Below, in pieces: positions 1 to 6,464 of a DNA stretch of 10,700 nucleotides. The stretch is from the NCBI GenBank assembly GCA_024641365.1, contig JAHEDF010000091.1:1-10700 (forward strand), read 5' to 3'. The notes beneath the pieces were generated by a model. That model searched no databases, was not told where the DNA came from, and saw only the letters and a list, made by a program, of their open reading frames with translations. Origin of the DNA: Planctomycetota bacterium. GTDB taxonomy: Bacteria; Planctomycetota; UBA11346. The position numbers were made by a program, and so were the translations under genes. Within the stretch, counting starts at the first letter, position 1. The number at the start of each line of letters is the position of its first letter.

Positions 1-848
1 AAACGGTGACACGATTAATTGTTTTAGGGACACCCATTACACCGACCTGTGAAAAATCCTTAGGCGGTTTGCAAGAAGCCGCGCTTTATGAAGGACACGG
101 TCCGGCTGAAATTGCCCAGCGCTTTCGTGATCGCGGTGTAAAAATTTATGCACATAGTAATGAAGGTTATTGGGGACAATCTGTTGCTGAATATGCGTTG
201 GCACTGACATTGAGTGGACTACGTCGTCTCCCACAACTGCATCAATCAATTACGCAGGATATTTCTGCGTGGGATTACGCCCCTATCGATGGGGTTGGCC
301 GTCCAGGACAACGTGGTTATCAATACGGTGATGACCCACGCTTTGTAAATGGGACGTTAGCTGGAAAACGCGTGCGCATTGTTGGCCTTGGCAACGTGGC
401 AAGCCGTTATGCTGCATTTGCACAAACCATTGGTGCCGATATTGCAGCCTGGGATCCGTATAAAACACCAACTGATTTTGAAAAAGCTGGTGCACGTCAG
501 GCTGCAGATCTTGACCATTTAATGAAGGATGCAGAAATATTTGCACCCATAATTCCATTAACAACCGATACGGAAGGATTAATTACAACAAAATTAATTG
601 ATGCCTTACCGCGTGGGTGTTTAGTTGTATTAGTAACGCGTGCGATGGTGTGCGATATGAAAGCAATTCGCCGTCGTGTGTTAGCAGATGAATTAGCATT
701 AGCCGCAGACGTTTTTGACCTCGAACCATTACCGCTCAAAGATCCGTTATTAGGTCGTCATAATGTGGTCCACACTCCCCACCATGCGGGGCGCACCAAA
801 GATGCAAATATTGCGTGGGCAGAGCGATTAAGTGATTTATTTACGTAA
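1..848 (+). CDS. D-isomer-specific 2-hydroxyacid dehydrogenase, 5'-truncated by window edge
   Basis: This is an NAD(P)-dependent oxidoreductase of the D-2-hydroxyacid dehydrogenase family (phosphoglycerate dehydrogenase-like), which interconverts 2-hydroxy acids and 2-keto acids in the cytoplasm. Numbering from the GTG at position 6, a VAEYALALTLSGLRRLP segment (about 60-76) is followed by the Rossmann core VRIVGLGNVASRYAAFA (123-139), with an acidic D150 ending the second strand. Candidate catalytic residues are R212 (LVTRA), E240 (DVFDLEPLP) and H259 (HTPHHAG). The third glycine of GxGxxG is alanine. About 30 extra residues (90-120) precede the Rossmann core. Family members usually exceed 310 residues and only 280 follow the GTG, which falls inside the N-terminal domain. 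The true start therefore probably lies left of the window and the GTG is probably an internal Val. The substrate cannot be told. It ends 39 nt before the HMA gene on the same strand, and no functional link to copper is evident. Confidence 0.88.
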   Translation, partial: TVTRLIVLGTPITPTCEKSLGGLQEAALYEGHGPAEIAQRFRDRGVKIYAHSNEGYWGQSVAEYALALTLSGLRRLPQLHQSITQDISAWDYAPIDGVGRPGQRGYQYGDDPRFVNGTLAGKRVRIVGLGNVASRYAAFAQTIGADIAAWDPYKTPTDFEKAGARQAADLDHLMKDAEIFAPIIPLTTDTEGLITTKLIDALPRGCLVVLVTRAMVCDMKAIRRRVLADELALAADVFDLEPLPLKDPLLGRHNVVHTPHHAGRTKDANIAWAERLSDLFT

Positions 849-887
849 TTAGTGACGAACACCTCGTAATTCTACATAGCATCTGGC

Positions 888-1133
888 ATGATAGCTCCTA
901 CGTTTGCACGTATGCGCACATTTACTCTTCCGATTAGCGGCATGACCTGTCAGGGCTGCGTTGCTGCAGCCACCAAAGCGTTGAGCGCTGTACCAGGTGT
1001 GCAACGTGTTGACGTACGGCTCACCGAACAAGATGCCGTAATTACTGCAGACGATACCATACTAAATGATAATTTAGATGCCGCTTTAGCACGCGTTGGC
1101 TTTCGTCGCGGTCCGGAAACAACATTGGCATAA
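888..1133 (+). CDS. Small HMA-domain copper-binding protein (CopZ-like)
   Basis: This is an 81-residue protein consisting almost entirely of one heavy-metal-associated (HMA) domain. The metal-binding loop is GMTCQGC, with C21 and C24, and the beta-alpha-beta-beta-alpha-beta pattern ends in ARVGFRRG. Such proteins bind Cu(+) through the two cysteines and deliver it to a copper ATPase, or form the ATPase's N-terminal metal-binding domain. The start could instead be the ATG at 912 (MRTFTLPISG), which gives a more typical 73-residue chaperone; neither start has a visible Shine-Dalgarno sequence. It lies 3 nt before copA and in the same reading frame, so only the TAA stop and one TTT codon separate it from the ATPase start. 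It could be a free chaperone or a detached first HMA domain of CopA. The HMA call is firm; metal specificity comes from context. Confidence 0.88.
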   Translation: MIAPTFARMRTFTLPISGMTCQGCVAAATKALSAVPGVQRVDVRLTEQDAVITADDTILNDNLDAALARVGFRRGPETTLA

Positions 1134-1136
1134 TTT

Positions 1137-3335
1137 ATGTCGACAACAGACAACGTAGAGCACGTGCGACTCGCATTAGTCGAAGGACTTCACTGTGCGT
1201 CATGCGTTACACGTGCCGAAAATGTTTTACAGAACACCACTGGTGTTACTGAGGCACAGGTTAATTTAGCGACCAAAGAAGCTGACATCACCTTCGATAA
1301 TACCGTCACGAATATCGCTGCTATTAAAACACGCCTGCAGGATGGCGGTTTTACACCTGCTGAAGAAGACGAACATACGATACCTGATTATCGCACAACC
1401 AACATCCCTGAAAAGAGACAGTCACTAATAGCTATTATTTTAGCCACTCCTGTTATGGTACTCGGCATGGCGCATTGGCATCATCCAATGAGTTGGTGGG
1501 TACAAATTATTTTAACAACATTAATTATTTTTTGGCCTGGTCGCAGTATTTTTTTATCAGCACTGAAAGGACTGCGCCATGCGCAAATGGGCATGGATAC
1601 CCTGGTCGCCATGGGCGTCAGTGTCGCGTTTTTATTAAGTTTATCCGCTGTGTTTTTGCCGCAATGGTGGCCACAACCACTGCCCATTTATTTCGAATCA
1701 GCAGCGGTCATTGTCGCCTTAGTTTTGTTGGGACGATGGCTAGAAGCACGCGCTCGTAGCAGCACCAGCGCCGCCGTCATGGCACTGGTTAATCGTCGGC
1801 CACCAACCGCGCAGCGAATTATTGGCGACACAACTGAATCTGTTTTAGTCGGGCATATTGTCGTCGGTGATTGCGTGCGCGTACGCACTGGTGAAACCAT
1901 TCCCATTGATGGCGTTATCATTCATGGCGATGGTCATGTGGATGAAGCGATGATTACTGGTGAAGCGCTGCCCATTGCAAAACACCAACATGATCATGTC
2001 ACTGGTGGTACCGTATTAACTGATGGTTTACTCGATGTTCGCGCTAACCGCGTGGGTGCAGATACGGTGCTGGCACAATTAATTGAACAAGTGCGAACCG
2101 CTCAAGGAGCAAAACCTCCGCTAGCACGATTAGCAGATCGCATCAGCGCTATTTTTGTTCCCATCGTTATTACCATTGCGTTATTAACCTATGGCATTTG
2201 GTTGCTCGTTGCTCCCGACATGCTCTCGCATGCCTTACTCGCAAGCGTAACCGTTTTAGTTATTGCCTGTCCATGTGCTTTAGGACTTGCCACGCCGACT
2301 GCCATTATGGTTGCGGTTGGTCGCGCAGCGCAACGCGGTTTACTTATTCGCAATGGTGCTGCTTTAGAGCAAGCCACACACATTACGAAATTAGCATTTG
2401 ATAAAACGGGCACCCTCACCACCGGAAAACCGCACGTTGATCGTGTGCTTTGTGAAGACGATATTTCAGAGGATGTTGTTATTCGTTACGCTGCTCTCGT
2501 GGAAAAAGGCTCCGAACATCCACTCGCACGTGCCATCGTGCGCGCAGCGGAAGAGCGTCAATTAGACCTAACTGGTACTTTAACGCATGTCCATAATGAT
2601 GCGGGCTACGGCATAAGCGCAACCATTGGCAATGAAAATGTCGCCGTTGGCAATGCGCGTTATATGCGCACACATGCGGCAGATTCAAAATTATTAAACA
2701 TGCAATTAGATAATACGACGCAGGTCTTCGTTGCACGTGATGGCCACGTAATTGGTTTATTAGCATTAAGTGACGTTATTAAACCAGAAGCAAAAGCGTG
2801 TATTGATGCCCTACAACAACGTGGCATCAGTTGTGCACTTTTAACGGGAGATCAGCTGGCCAGCGCCAACGCTATTGCCCAACAAGTTGGCATTACTGAT
2901 ATTCATGCTGGTTTATTGCCAGCCGACAAAGTGACGCATATCCAACAATGGCAGCAGCAACAACAGTACGTGGCCATGGTTGGAGACGGCATGAATGATG
3001 CGCCAGCTTTAAGTTGTGCGAATGTCGGCATTGCTATGGCCACTACCGATGCTGCCAATGCGATTGCATGTGGTGCTGGTGACATTGTCATTTTATCCGG
3101 TCGCACCGATGGTGTCGTGGCCATTATTGATTTATCGAAAGCAACGGTGCGCACCATTAAACAAAATCTTGCTGGTGCATTTATTTATAATATCATCGCC
3201 ATACCTATTGCCGCTGGCGTCCTATTTCCCATGACCGGCTTACTCTTAGATCCAATGATTGCAGCCGCAGCGATGGCGGCATCGTCTTTGACCGTCGTTG
3301 GCAATAGTTTACGCTTGGGACGAACACTCTCATAA
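1137..3335 (+). CDS. copA: Cu(+)-exporting P1B-type ATPase (CopA)
   Basis: This inner-membrane pump uses ATP to move Cu(+) out of the cytoplasm. At 732 residues it is complete. In order it has: an N-terminal HMA domain with C20-x-x-C23 (GLHCASC); membrane helices from about residue 96; the YFESAAVIVALVLLGRWLEARA segment (185-206); the actuator TGE loop (274-276); the CPC ion-binding motif in TM6 (C378, C380); the phosphorylation site DKTGTLT (D422); the nucleotide-domain HP (461-462); and the hinge GDGMNDAP (616-623). TM7 has Y684-N685 and TM8 has M713-x-x-S716-S717, which with CPC define the P1B-1 Cu(+)/Ag(+) class. A glutamine cluster (603-610) precedes the hinge. Most CopA proteins of this class have one or two HMA domains; here the second candidate is the separate upstream ORF. 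The kinase gene starts 6 nt downstream, which implies co-transcription. No Shine-Dalgarno sequence or recognisable copper-regulator operator is seen. Confidence 0.96.
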   Translation: MSTTDNVEHVRLALVEGLHCASCVTRAENVLQNTTGVTEAQVNLATKEADITFDNTVTNIAAIKTRLQDGGFTPAEEDEHTIPDYRTTNIPEKRQSLIAIILATPVMVLGMAHWHHPMSWWVQIILTTLIIFWPGRSIFLSALKGLRHAQMGMDTLVAMGVSVAFLLSLSAVFLPQWWPQPLPIYFESAAVIVALVLLGRWLEARARSSTSAAVMALVNRRPPTAQRIIGDTTESVLVGHIVVGDCVRVRTGETIPIDGVIIHGDGHVDEAMITGEALPIAKHQHDHVTGGTVLTDGLLDVRANRVGADTVLAQLIEQVRTAQGAKPPLARLADRISAIFVPIVITIALLTYGIWLLVAPDMLSHALLASVTVLVIACPCALGLATPTAIMVAVGRAAQRGLLIRNGAALEQATHITKLAFDKTGTLTTGKPHVDRVLCEDDISEDVVIRYAALVEKGSEHPLARAIVRAAEERQLDLTGTLTHVHNDAGYGISATIGNENVAVGNARYMRTHAADSKLLNMQLDNTTQVFVARDGHVIGLLALSDVIKPEAKACIDALQQRGISCALLTGDQLASANAIAQQVGITDIHAGLLPADKVTHIQQWQQQQQYVAMVGDGMNDAPALSCANVGIAMATTDAANAIACGAGDIVILSGRTDGVVAIIDLSKATVRTIKQNLAGAFIYNIIAIPIAAGVLFPMTGLLLDPMIAAAAMAASSLTVVGNSLRLGRTLS

Positions 3336-3341
3336 AACCAC

Positions 3342-5663
3342 ATGATACCTACCACTGAAGAATTATTAGCGTATCGCGAAGGGCGTCTAGAATTGTCGCG
3401 CTTTGAAGCCATTGATGAGTGGATCGCCAAACAACCACCAGAAGAACAAGCAAAATTATTAGGCGCCGATGATGACACCGCCGTCATGGTTATGCCAGTT
3501 GAACTGATAGAAGAGGCCCTCAATAAATCGGCATTTACCCCTGAAAATAGCGGGCCGAAACGCTATCGTATTGATCGCCATTTAGGTGCTGGCGGCATGG
3601 GCATCGTTGAATTAGCGTACGATAATGTTTTAGGTCGTGAAGTTGCGCTCAAACGTTGTCGTCCACGCCAAGTCAACGAATCAATGAGCACGTACGCAGC
3701 GCGTCTGCGAACCTTTAGACGTGAAGCAGCCATTACAGCGCAATTAGAACATCCAGGAATTGTGCCTGTCCATGATGTCGGCATTGCTGCACATAACGAA
3801 CCCGCTTTTGTTATGAAATGTTTAGATGGCGAATCGCTAACGGAATTTATTAATCGAGAACATGCTAGTTCACAATCATTAGACCTTGGGCGTTTAGTAG
3901 AATTAGTTTTACGTATTGCTGAAGCTATTGCTTATGCGCATCGACGCGGCGTGGTACATCGTGATTTAAAACCAGACAATGTAATCGTTGGGTCATTAGG
4001 CGCGGTGCATGTTATTGATTGGGGTTTAGCTGGTGTCATCGCGAGCGCTGAAAAACCGACACATAATACCTCCATGTTAAAGCGCACCAGCATTGATGAT
4101 CAAACCTCTACTATTGGCACCTATCGTTTAGGCACACCTGCGTGGATGGCACCAGAACAATTTCACGGTGCTCCGGCAGATCCACGCATGGATGTGTTTG
4201 CCCTTGGTGGAATTTTAATGGCGCTGCTGACGGGCCATGGGCCACGAGAAGGCAACATAAAGTCGAGCACAATTAATTCCGCGCCATTATTAAATCGCGG
4301 ATTACCGCGCGGTTTAGCTGCGGTCGCACAACGGTGTTTACAAACTGATCCAAAAGAACGTTATAAAGATGGTGGCGCAGTTGCGGCAGAATTACGACGT
4401 TGGTTAAGTGCCGGAATTACGCAGGCTGAAAAAGCTGGCTACATGGCACATTTTTATGCGCGCCTTCGGCGATCACCTCGTTTATTAGCCGCAGGATTAG
4501 GCGTGATTATCGCTGCAGGATGCGTCGGTGGTGCTTTAGCCGTGCAACGCGCGCATCAACGTGCTAAGGCAATTCATGAAGCAAATGATTTAGTCGCCGA
4601 TATTGATTTAGCCGATGAAGATGCAGTGAGCGATGCGCTTACCCAAGCCGAATATTTATTGCGAGCACACCCAGATTTAAATGAAATAATAAATGTACGC
4701 ACGCGCTTATTGGCTGTTGAAGATGCGTTTCGCGCACAAAAACAACTCGAACAAGATCGTTCGTTACTCAATCAAATGCAACGTCATTACCGTGTTGCAG
4801 GTCCGTGGGAAACAGAAATTCACGATTTACATCAGGCTTTATCCCAGGTTGGTTATCCACTTGATCGTACCGGCACCATTAGTCCCATCACCTATGCTGA
4901 ACGCTTACGCGACGATCGTTTAGCAGAAAACGTGCTGACTACGATGACACAATTATATTATGCGTATTTATTTGAGAACGTAGATGTGCCCTTACGCGAA
5001 ACTATTCCACGCTTAATTAATCTTGCTGGCCCCACGCCCCAATGGCGTGCAATGGGTGATGTATTAGCGGAAGTCACTATTTTTGAACATGACTTAGTTT
5101 TTTGCCACTGTCCTGCTGCTGGCGTGGTGCTAACCAATGCTACCACCACCGATTTAGTATTAGCGGGTTATGGGCCAGAACCACGTTTAGTGCGTGCCGC
5201 ATGGGAGCGGTGGCATGAAGACACTGCCGCATTTTGGCCACGCATTATGGCGGGTAGAAATTGTCTCAAACGTGGTGAATGGCGCATGGCTGAACGCCAT
5301 GCATTAGTCGCATTAGGCAGTGAACCAGATAGTTTATGGCCCCATTTAATTTTGGCTTATGTTGCTTTAGCAGATCAAGATTGGGAATCATTATTACGAG
5401 AAGCAAATGCGGGGCGCATTGAAAATCACGATCATTTAGAACTGGTGGTGTTATGTTCTATTGCCCTTGCACGATTGAATCGCCTTGAACAAGCACAAGT
5501 TATTATTGATGAGCGTGATGCCGCTGCGACTTTACGTTATCATTTAACCAGCACGAGTGGGCATCCGCTTAATTTGGCCGTCCGTGCTTTATTGGATGCC
5601 GGTATAAAAATACCAGACGCTAAGCCAAAACTAGGACCACTCGTACGCCGACCTAGTGAGTAA
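3342..5663 (+). CDS. Transmembrane Ser/Thr protein kinase with C-terminal sensor/TPR-like region
   Basis: This is a 773-residue eukaryotic-like (Hanks-type) kinase. Residues 1-75 form an acidic helical N-terminus (TTEELLAYREGRL) resembling the cysteine-poor, anti-sigma-like leaders of some PVC kinases. The kinase domain (about 75-355) has the G-loop LGAGGMGIV (81-89), catalytic K104 (VALK), a probable alpha-C E128, HRDLKPDN (206-213), DWG in place of DFG (226-228) and APE (270-272). The activation segment between DWG and APE is long and rich in Ser/Thr. One membrane helix follows (about 381-401). The remaining 370 or so residues would be extracytoplasmic and are largely helical. The stretch from about 640 to 750 looks TPR-like (LKRGEWRMAERHALVALGSEP). 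A C588-H589-C590 cluster lies in this outer part. The gene starts 6 nt after copA, so it is probably in the same operon. Substrate and stimulus are unknown; a role in copper or envelope sensing is inference from position only. Confidence 0.92.
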   Translation: MIPTTEELLAYREGRLELSRFEAIDEWIAKQPPEEQAKLLGADDDTAVMVMPVELIEEALNKSAFTPENSGPKRYRIDRHLGAGGMGIVELAYDNVLGREVALKRCRPRQVNESMSTYAARLRTFRREAAITAQLEHPGIVPVHDVGIAAHNEPAFVMKCLDGESLTEFINREHASSQSLDLGRLVELVLRIAEAIAYAHRRGVVHRDLKPDNVIVGSLGAVHVIDWGLAGVIASAEKPTHNTSMLKRTSIDDQTSTIGTYRLGTPAWMAPEQFHGAPADPRMDVFALGGILMALLTGHGPREGNIKSSTINSAPLLNRGLPRGLAAVAQRCLQTDPKERYKDGGAVAAELRRWLSAGITQAEKAGYMAHFYARLRRSPRLLAAGLGVIIAAGCVGGALAVQRAHQRAKAIHEANDLVADIDLADEDAVSDALTQAEYLLRAHPDLNEIINVRTRLLAVEDAFRAQKQLEQDRSLLNQMQRHYRVAGPWETEIHDLHQALSQVGYPLDRTGTISPITYAERLRDDRLAENVLTTMTQLYYAYLFENVDVPLRETIPRLINLAGPTPQWRAMGDVLAEVTIFEHDLVFCHCPAAGVVLTNATTTDLVLAGYGPEPRLVRAAWERWHEDTAAFWPRIMAGRNCLKRGEWRMAERHALVALGSEPDSLWPHLILAYVALADQDWESLLREANAGRIENHDHLELVVLCSIALARLNRLEQAQVIIDERDAAATLRYHLTSTSGHPLNLAVRALLDAGIKIPDAKPKLGPLVRRPSE

Positions 5664-5772
5664 TCACCCCTTCTTACGGCTCTTAAAATGTGCTCTGTAT
5701 TTTCTAACGCTCGTCTATCACCTCATTTTTATGAAATTTTTTGAGCTGTCTTTTCTTAAATGGATTCGCTCT

Positions 5773-5800
5773 CAATGCTATTCGGCTAATAATCGCGTTT
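5773..5800 (+). repeat. Outer inverted repeat, left arm
   Basis: This 28-nt arm begins CAATGCTATTCGG and ends ATCGCGTTT. Its reverse complement recurs at 6015-6042 with a single mismatch (G here, the equivalent of A there, at position 13 of the arm). A shorter copy of the same sequence, in the orientation of the right arm, occurs at 6160-6173. Confidence 0.88.
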
Positions 5801-5842
5801 AAATCATCATTTGCTGAAAAAATGAAAATTCATAAAAAGGCA

Positions 5843-5864
5843 ATTAACCGCAGAGGGCGCAGAG
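5843..5864 (+). repeat. Inner inverted repeat, left arm (GCAGAG type)
   Basis: This 22-nt arm starts ATTAACCGCAGAGGGC. It is a perfect reverse complement of 5962-5983. The hexamer GCAGAG occurs at 5850, 5859 and 5868, exactly 9 nt apart, so the arm carries a short tandem repeat that runs 9 nt beyond it. From general knowledge, the ACCGCAGAGGGCGCAGAG type of sequence recurs between genes in many unrelated bacterial genomes. Confidence 0.9.
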
Positions 5865-5901
5865 AGCGCAGAGATGGTTTTTAAACAAATCTACAATAAA
5901 A

Positions 5902-5930
5902 ATTACCGTTTATTGGCATTTAAAGGTAAT
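5902..5930. repeat. Core hairpin of the nested element
   Basis: ATTACC (5902-5907) pairs with GGTAAT (5925-5930), and TTTA (5909-5912) with TAAA (5921-5924). This gives a 10-bp stem with one bulged G (5908) and an 8-nt loop, TTGGCATT. It sits at the centre of the two larger inverted repeats. Confidence 0.7.
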
Positions 5931-5961
5931 GGAATGAGCTAAGATTTTTTATATAAATTCC

Positions 5962-5983
5962 CTCTGCGCCCTCTGCGGTTAAT
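5962..5983 (-). repeat. Inner inverted repeat, right arm (CTCTGCG type)
   Basis: The sequence CTCTGCGCCCTCTGCGG followed by TTAAT is the exact reverse complement of 5843-5864; the arms are 97 nt apart. A degenerate copy in the same orientation follows at 6044-6065. Confidence 0.9.
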
Positions 5984-6014
5984 CTGTCTTCGATTAAACG
6001 TGTTTTCCAAGAGA

Positions 6015-6042
6015 AAACGCGATTATTAGTCGAATAGCATTG
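6015..6042 (-). repeat. Outer inverted repeat, right arm
   Basis: This arm begins AAACGCGATTATTAG and ends CGAATAGCATTG, the reverse complement of 5773-5800 at 27 of 28 positions. Its inner end also takes part in a local hairpin: 5999-6007 (CGTGTTTTC) can pair with 6013-6021 (GAAAACGCG) across a CAAGA loop, with one G-U pair. It could therefore switch between local and long-range pairing. Confidence 0.88.
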
Positions 6043-6043
6043 T

Positions 6044-6065
6044 CTCTGTGATCTCTGTGTTAAAT
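6044..6065 (-). repeat. Degenerate extra copy of the inner repeat arm
   Basis: CTCTGTGATCTCTGTG followed by TTAAAT matches the 22-nt right inner arm (5962-5983) at 16 of 22 positions in the same orientation. It starts one base after the outer right arm ends. Confidence 0.6.
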
Positions 6066-6150
6066 GCCTTCCTAGAAATCCCCGTCTATGGTAAGACATG
6101 CGAGCGGAATTTTTTACACTAACGAAATCAATTGGATATACTCGCCTCTT

Positions 6151-6173
6151 AGCCGAATAGCCGAATAGCATTG
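6151..6173 (-). repeat. Partial extra copy of the outer arm with an 8-nt tandem duplication
   Basis: GCCGAATAGCATTG (6160-6173) is the exact reverse complement of the first 14 nt of the left outer arm (5773-5786). It is preceded by a duplicated unit: CCGAATAG occurs at 6153-6160 and again at 6161-6168. Confidence 0.65.
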
Positions 6174-6287
6174 CGCGTGTCTATTTATGACTTTAGCAGC
6201 CAAATGACTAATAGGCAGTGCTGGAACAGAAATTGAACACGTTGGCATACCCCTGTAAATTTTGCATTACCCATAAGTCACCACGAT

Positions 6288-6312
6288 TTAGATCAATCCC
6301 TTAGATCAACCC
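6288..6312. repeat. Short tandem direct repeat (TTAGATCAA-YCC)
   Basis: TTAGATCAATCCC (6288-6300) is followed directly by TTAGATCAACCC (6301-6312). The two units lie 13 nt apart, in the leader region about 150 nt before the channel start. They could be paired half-sites for a regulator; no known operator consensus is matched well enough to name one. Confidence 0.5.
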
Positions 6313-6441
6313 GATAGACATACTCTGGGCATAGTAAAAATACGAAAAGTGCAAAAAAATGTGACCACTCTTGACCGGCTAGCAACAAACTTGGCTGGGA
6401 TACTTGTTTTGACGTTGATGAGCTGACTAGAATAAATAGTA

Positions 6442-6459
6442 GCGGTTGTGGAAAACCGC
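6442..6459 (+). promoter_or_regulatory. Hairpin immediately upstream of the mscS start
   Basis: GCGGTT (6442-6447) pairs with AACCGC (6454-6459) around a GTGGAA loop. The stem ends 5 nt before the ATG at 6465, so it would cover the ribosome-binding zone of the transcript. The only purine-rich bases (GGAA) lie in the loop. An effect on translation is inference; the start at 6474 would move the hairpin further away. Confidence 0.4.
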
Positions 6460-6464
6460 CCATT

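Larger units (their letters stand above)
5773..6042. mobile_element. Three-tier nested palindromic element (MITE/REP-like)
   Basis: This element of about 270 nt is bounded by a 28-nt inverted repeat (5773-5800 against 6015-6042) that matches at 27 of 28 positions. Inside it is a perfect 22-nt inverted repeat (5843-5864 against 5962-5983). At its core is a hairpin (5902-5930). The centres of the three tiers fall at about 5907, 5913 and 5916, so the whole is close to a single folded-back structure. It encodes no transposase and has no clear target-site duplication; CTCT occurs on both sides, but offset by one base. It may be a non-autonomous mobile element or a structured transcript. Its presence is read directly from the sequence; its mobility is inference. 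Confidence 0.7.
5664..6464. other. Long intergenic region rich in inverted repeats
   Basis: About 800 nt separate the kinase stop from the channel start, and no ORF here looks like a real protein. Positions 5664-5772 are AT-rich with no clear terminator hairpin. The nested inverted-repeat element occupies 5773-6042. Degenerate copies of its arms fall at 6044-6065 and 6151-6173. From 6174 to 6464 the sequence is unstructured apart from a short tandem repeat (6288-6312) and a hairpin just before the channel start (6442-6459). The mscS promoter must lie here or upstream, but no convincing -35/-10 pair could be picked by eye. Confidence 0.75.

Noticed and set aside
855..867. Terminator between the dehydrogenase and HMA genes
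   Set aside because: ACGA and TCGT can form only a 4-bp stem, with no T-run following.
849..887. Copper-regulator operator (CueR or CopY type) before the HMA gene
   Set aside because: Neither the CueR-type palindrome nor a TACANNTGTA box is present in this 39-nt gap.
2940..2970. Glutamine cluster in CopA as an expanding repeat
   Set aside because: The CAA/CAG codons are mixed and the stretch is short (QQWQQQQQ), so this is more likely a tolerated surface loop.
5843..5983. Possible CRISPR array
   Set aside because: The repeats are inverted, not regularly spaced direct repeats with unique spacers, and no cas gene is present.
5920..6171. Minus-strand ORF of 83 codons in the intergenic region
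   Set aside because: It runs straight through the inner, outer and degenerate repeat arms, and its translation shows no domain. Such ORFs arise from these repeats by chance.
6409..6437. Sigma-70 promoter for mscS (TTGACG, then ATAAAT after 17 nt)
   Set aside because: The -35 is good, but the -10 matches the consensus at only 3 of 6 positions. The better TAGAAT is only 13 nt from the -35.
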